DNA of 33,009 nucleotides from Arachnopeziza araneosa (lineage: Eukaryota > Ascomycota > Leotiomycetes > Helotiales > Arachnopezizaceae), in assembly GCA_003988855.1 (NCBI GenBank), contig QYAI01000259.1, positions 1 to 33,009 of the forward strand, written 5' to 3'. Under the pieces are notes generated by a model. That model worked only from the letters and a program-made list of their open reading frames with translations, was not told where the DNA came from and made no database searches. The first letter of the stretch is position 1. Every line of letters starts with the position of its first letter. Of this stretch, positions 30,820 through 33,009 are shown in pieces. The position numbers and the translations under genes were made by a program.

Positions 30820-31695
30820 CTAGAACTTCTCAACAAACGGCCTCAGATCAATTTCTTGAGTAAAGGCTGATTTGTGTTGGGTATGTAAAAACCAGTAGCT
30901 CTCGGCAATCTTGCAACAAGTTAACATTTCAATATCAATCACAGATAGCTGAGTTCACTTACAGCATAAGGACTGATCTTGCCCTCTGGAGTTCCGTCAT
31001 TGCCAGGATAATGCGTCGAGTCAGGTACATCAATACCGCCATCAATAATAGCATGAGCGACGTGAACTCCCTGCGGGCCGAATTCTCTTGCTAGAGACTG
31101 CGCTAAGATGCGCTGACCGGATTTGCCTGCTGCAATAACAGACCATAATTTTGATCCTCTAATAGATGCAGTTGCCCCCGTTACTATCAGAGTTGGAGGC
31201 TGAGGCGAACTCCCCACCGATGCAAGCAGTAGAGGCACGACGCTTTGGCCAAAGTTGAAGAGACCAGAACTAGAGCAGAGAAGTTTCGTCAGATACGCAC
31301 CAGTGCAACTCAATTGGCGTTACGTTGATGAGGACCTACATGTTACCCTTCAAGCTGATGTCCAGATCCTCTTGAGTCAGCTCCAAGAATGGTTTACGGC
31401 TTGGTCGTGAGTTGGGTCGAACGTTATAAATGGTCGCGGCCAGCTTTAAACCAGGAAGCTCCTTCTTGATCGTTTCAAACGCCGCTTTGAGGGCAGACTC
31501 ATCCGTCGCATCTGCAGAAATTCCAATCGCCTTCCTACCGCCCTTATTGATCTCAGCAACAACGCCGTCGTAGCTTCCTGGCGAGCGAGAAAGCAGAACA
31601 ACCGGATATTCCTCCGAGAAGCGGATGGCTACCGCTCTCCCCGTCCCCGGTCCCACCCCGGCAACGATGGCGTAAAATTTGTCGGATACCACCAT
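30820..31695 (-). CDS. Short-chain dehydrogenase/reductase (SDR), 250 aa
   Basis: Three exons: 31695-31340, 31269-30963, 30909-30820 (753 nt in frame). Introns are GTAGGT...CTCTAG (70 nt) and GTAAGT...TGCAAG (53 nt). A Rossmann fold starts FYAIVAGVGPGTGRAVAIRFS with the glycine-rich GxGPGTGR cofactor loop. ISADATDES is the usual D of the adenine pocket, and IYNVRPN sits at the NNAG position. TLIVTGATASIRGS precedes the active-site area, where the usual YxxxK is not obvious (SVIAAGKSGQRILAQSLARE has Lys but no Tyr four before it), so catalysis may differ or be lost. VHVAHAIIDGGIDVP is the usual PG-type region. The last exon (IAESYWFLHTQHKSAFTQEI) is the normal C-terminal helix. An in-frame ATG at 31731 is a possible earlier start. 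Confidence 0.85.
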
Positions 31696-31731
31696 CTTGT
31701 TTACAAAGATATCGAAATGAAGGGAATTCAA

Positions 31732-33009
31732 ATTTATCTGAAGAAATAGAAAGAAAAGGTCAGATTGTTATTCTTGCTGCTTTTGAGCTAGCTTCGTGGG
31801 GATGCATCATGAACTTGAAGAATGTCGCCATTGTTACCCCTCACACAATCCGACTTGCTTTGTAAAACCGCGATTATTAATGTAGATGAATTTGTCAGCC
31901 TTTCTTGCAAAGAGCTTGCTCCGAACATTTTTGAAGCACTGGTTTTTGGCATTGCATTTTGCACCTCTGGATAGCTTCGCACAGTGATAGGTTCTTCGTT
32001 TGACCGAATGAAATCACGTTTCCGAGCCGCTACTCGTGCCATTGTAAACAATTCCAACAATTATGCTCAAAAATTATCACGACAAATTTTAAGAGCAGAA
32101 TATGTTTAGAGAGAGGTTTCATCAAATAAAACCAATCGCGATATTCCCATTCATCTCAACAGCATCAACCGTTCGGATAAGGTAGTATTAAACTGACTGT
32201 TCTCGCAAGCTCTTATTTCAAACACTCCACTTCGCCGACGAAACTCGGCATGGTCGAAGACAGTCTCGAACCAACAGAAATTCTTAGGTGAAGGTGGATC
32301 CGGATTATAGCGCCATAAATAACCTCTGTGACCAATAGGCGTGCACAAGATGAGATGAAATGTGAGAAAAGAACGTGAGAAGGGAATGTTCCGTGCTTCA
32401 AAGATATTCTCAAGGTCTTCGGGACTACAGCTCAGCTTGTATGGCTACATGATCTCAGTCATACACTTACATTCCCCTCGATTTGTTGACTCCGTTTGTT
32501 GAGGTCGATGCCGTGTGTTTATATCTTGATCGATACCGAACAAAATACCGCAGAACCCTGAGGTTTGGACCTCTGTTTTCTGAGAAATTCCGTTTCACGC
32601 CAAGTCTAATCTAAATCGACATTAGTCTAAACCTTGTATGTCAGGAATCTTGATAAGGCGAGTTAGAAGAGTGAAGTGAAACAAGGGACTTGAAACGGCC
32701 TCTTCAGCTACGATTGCTAGTTAGAGATGTTATTTAAACAATAAAGTAGTAGGGAGTTCCTGCAGACCTTAAAGTAAGTTGTCACTAAGAGAAACACTAT
32801 TGATCGCATGCGGAGGCAAAGAATTAAAAAAAATATATAAATTCCAGTAATAGTCGGTGCTCTTCCACGCACGGGCAGGCCCTGGTGGTCGGAGAAAGCA
32901 AAGGTCCACTCGCAAGCAAAACGTCCACCCTCAAAATTGCGACCGTGTAATCTTCTCCTAGTGATTTTGCCTATTTGCTGTACATTAGCCCAACTTCCAC
33001 AATGACAAT
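31732..33009. other. End of window, no defensible gene
   Basis: Minus-strand open frames at 31788-32060 and 32151-32348 (RRSGVFEIRACENSQFNTTL) lack start context, splice partners or any family resemblance. The second may be the end of a gene that runs right, but I see no acceptor. From 32480 the sequence looks non-coding and AT-rich. Confidence 0.35.

Noticed and set aside
18146..31695. A secondary-metabolite cluster formed by the P450, SDR and GH31
   Set aside because: No PKS, NRPS, terpene synthase or transporter backbone is present. The genes are spread over 13 kb with unrelated genes between.

Overview
The window is almost certainly from a filamentous ascomycete (Pezizomycotina; Leotiomycetes is a guess). 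It shows short GT-AG introns of about 42-84 nt, with CTAAC-type branch sites, interrupting several genes. The protein families are typically fungal: a HET-domain protein, a Zn cluster regulator, a fungal GST, a P450, a small cysteine-rich secreted protein and a CorA-like membrane protein. Genes are dispersed, both strands are used, and intergenic gaps are AT-rich and often exceed 500 bp. I rebuilt exon structures by hand from splice signals and reading-frame phase. No tRNA, rRNA or CRISPR array was found.

Left part (1-16.7 kb). The first bases are a partial copy of a terminal-inverted-repeat element. A complete, MITE-like copy lies at 15379-15724. A probable degraded LTR (674-946) follows the partial copy. 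Next come a degenerate kinase-like gene (minus), a broken TauD-type 2-oxoglutarate dioxygenase (plus), a broken unknown gene (minus), an apparently intact five-exon Zn cluster regulator (minus), and a broken GNAT acetyltransferase (plus) divergent from that regulator. After these lie a two-exon six-cysteine secreted protein, a P-loop NTPase of the adenylate-kinase-like type without the Walker A lysine, and a four-exon glutathione S-transferase, all on minus.

Right part (16.8-33 kb). A decayed plus-strand coding relic is followed by a two-module secreted protein ending in a carbohydrate-binding-like domain, a compact cytochrome P450 and a HET-domain protein. On minus are a CorA-like two-transmembrane protein, a GH31 alpha-glycosidase with no signal peptide, and a three-exon SDR oxidoreductase. 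The last 1.3 kb has no gene I can defend.

The most notable theme is gene decay. Four coding loci in the first 18 kb carry nonsense codons, frameshifts or both. The three stops in the two recognisable families are all TAG where the alignment calls for Trp, i.e. G-to-A changes equal to CpA-to-TpA on the other strand. That is the preferred context of repeat-induced point mutation (RIP). Intact genes lie among them, so this is not wholesale loss of the region. I see no clear biosynthetic cluster or undescribed defence system. The candidates most worth follow-up are the fold-back element, the decay pattern, the cysteine-rich secreted protein and the lysine-less P-loop protein.
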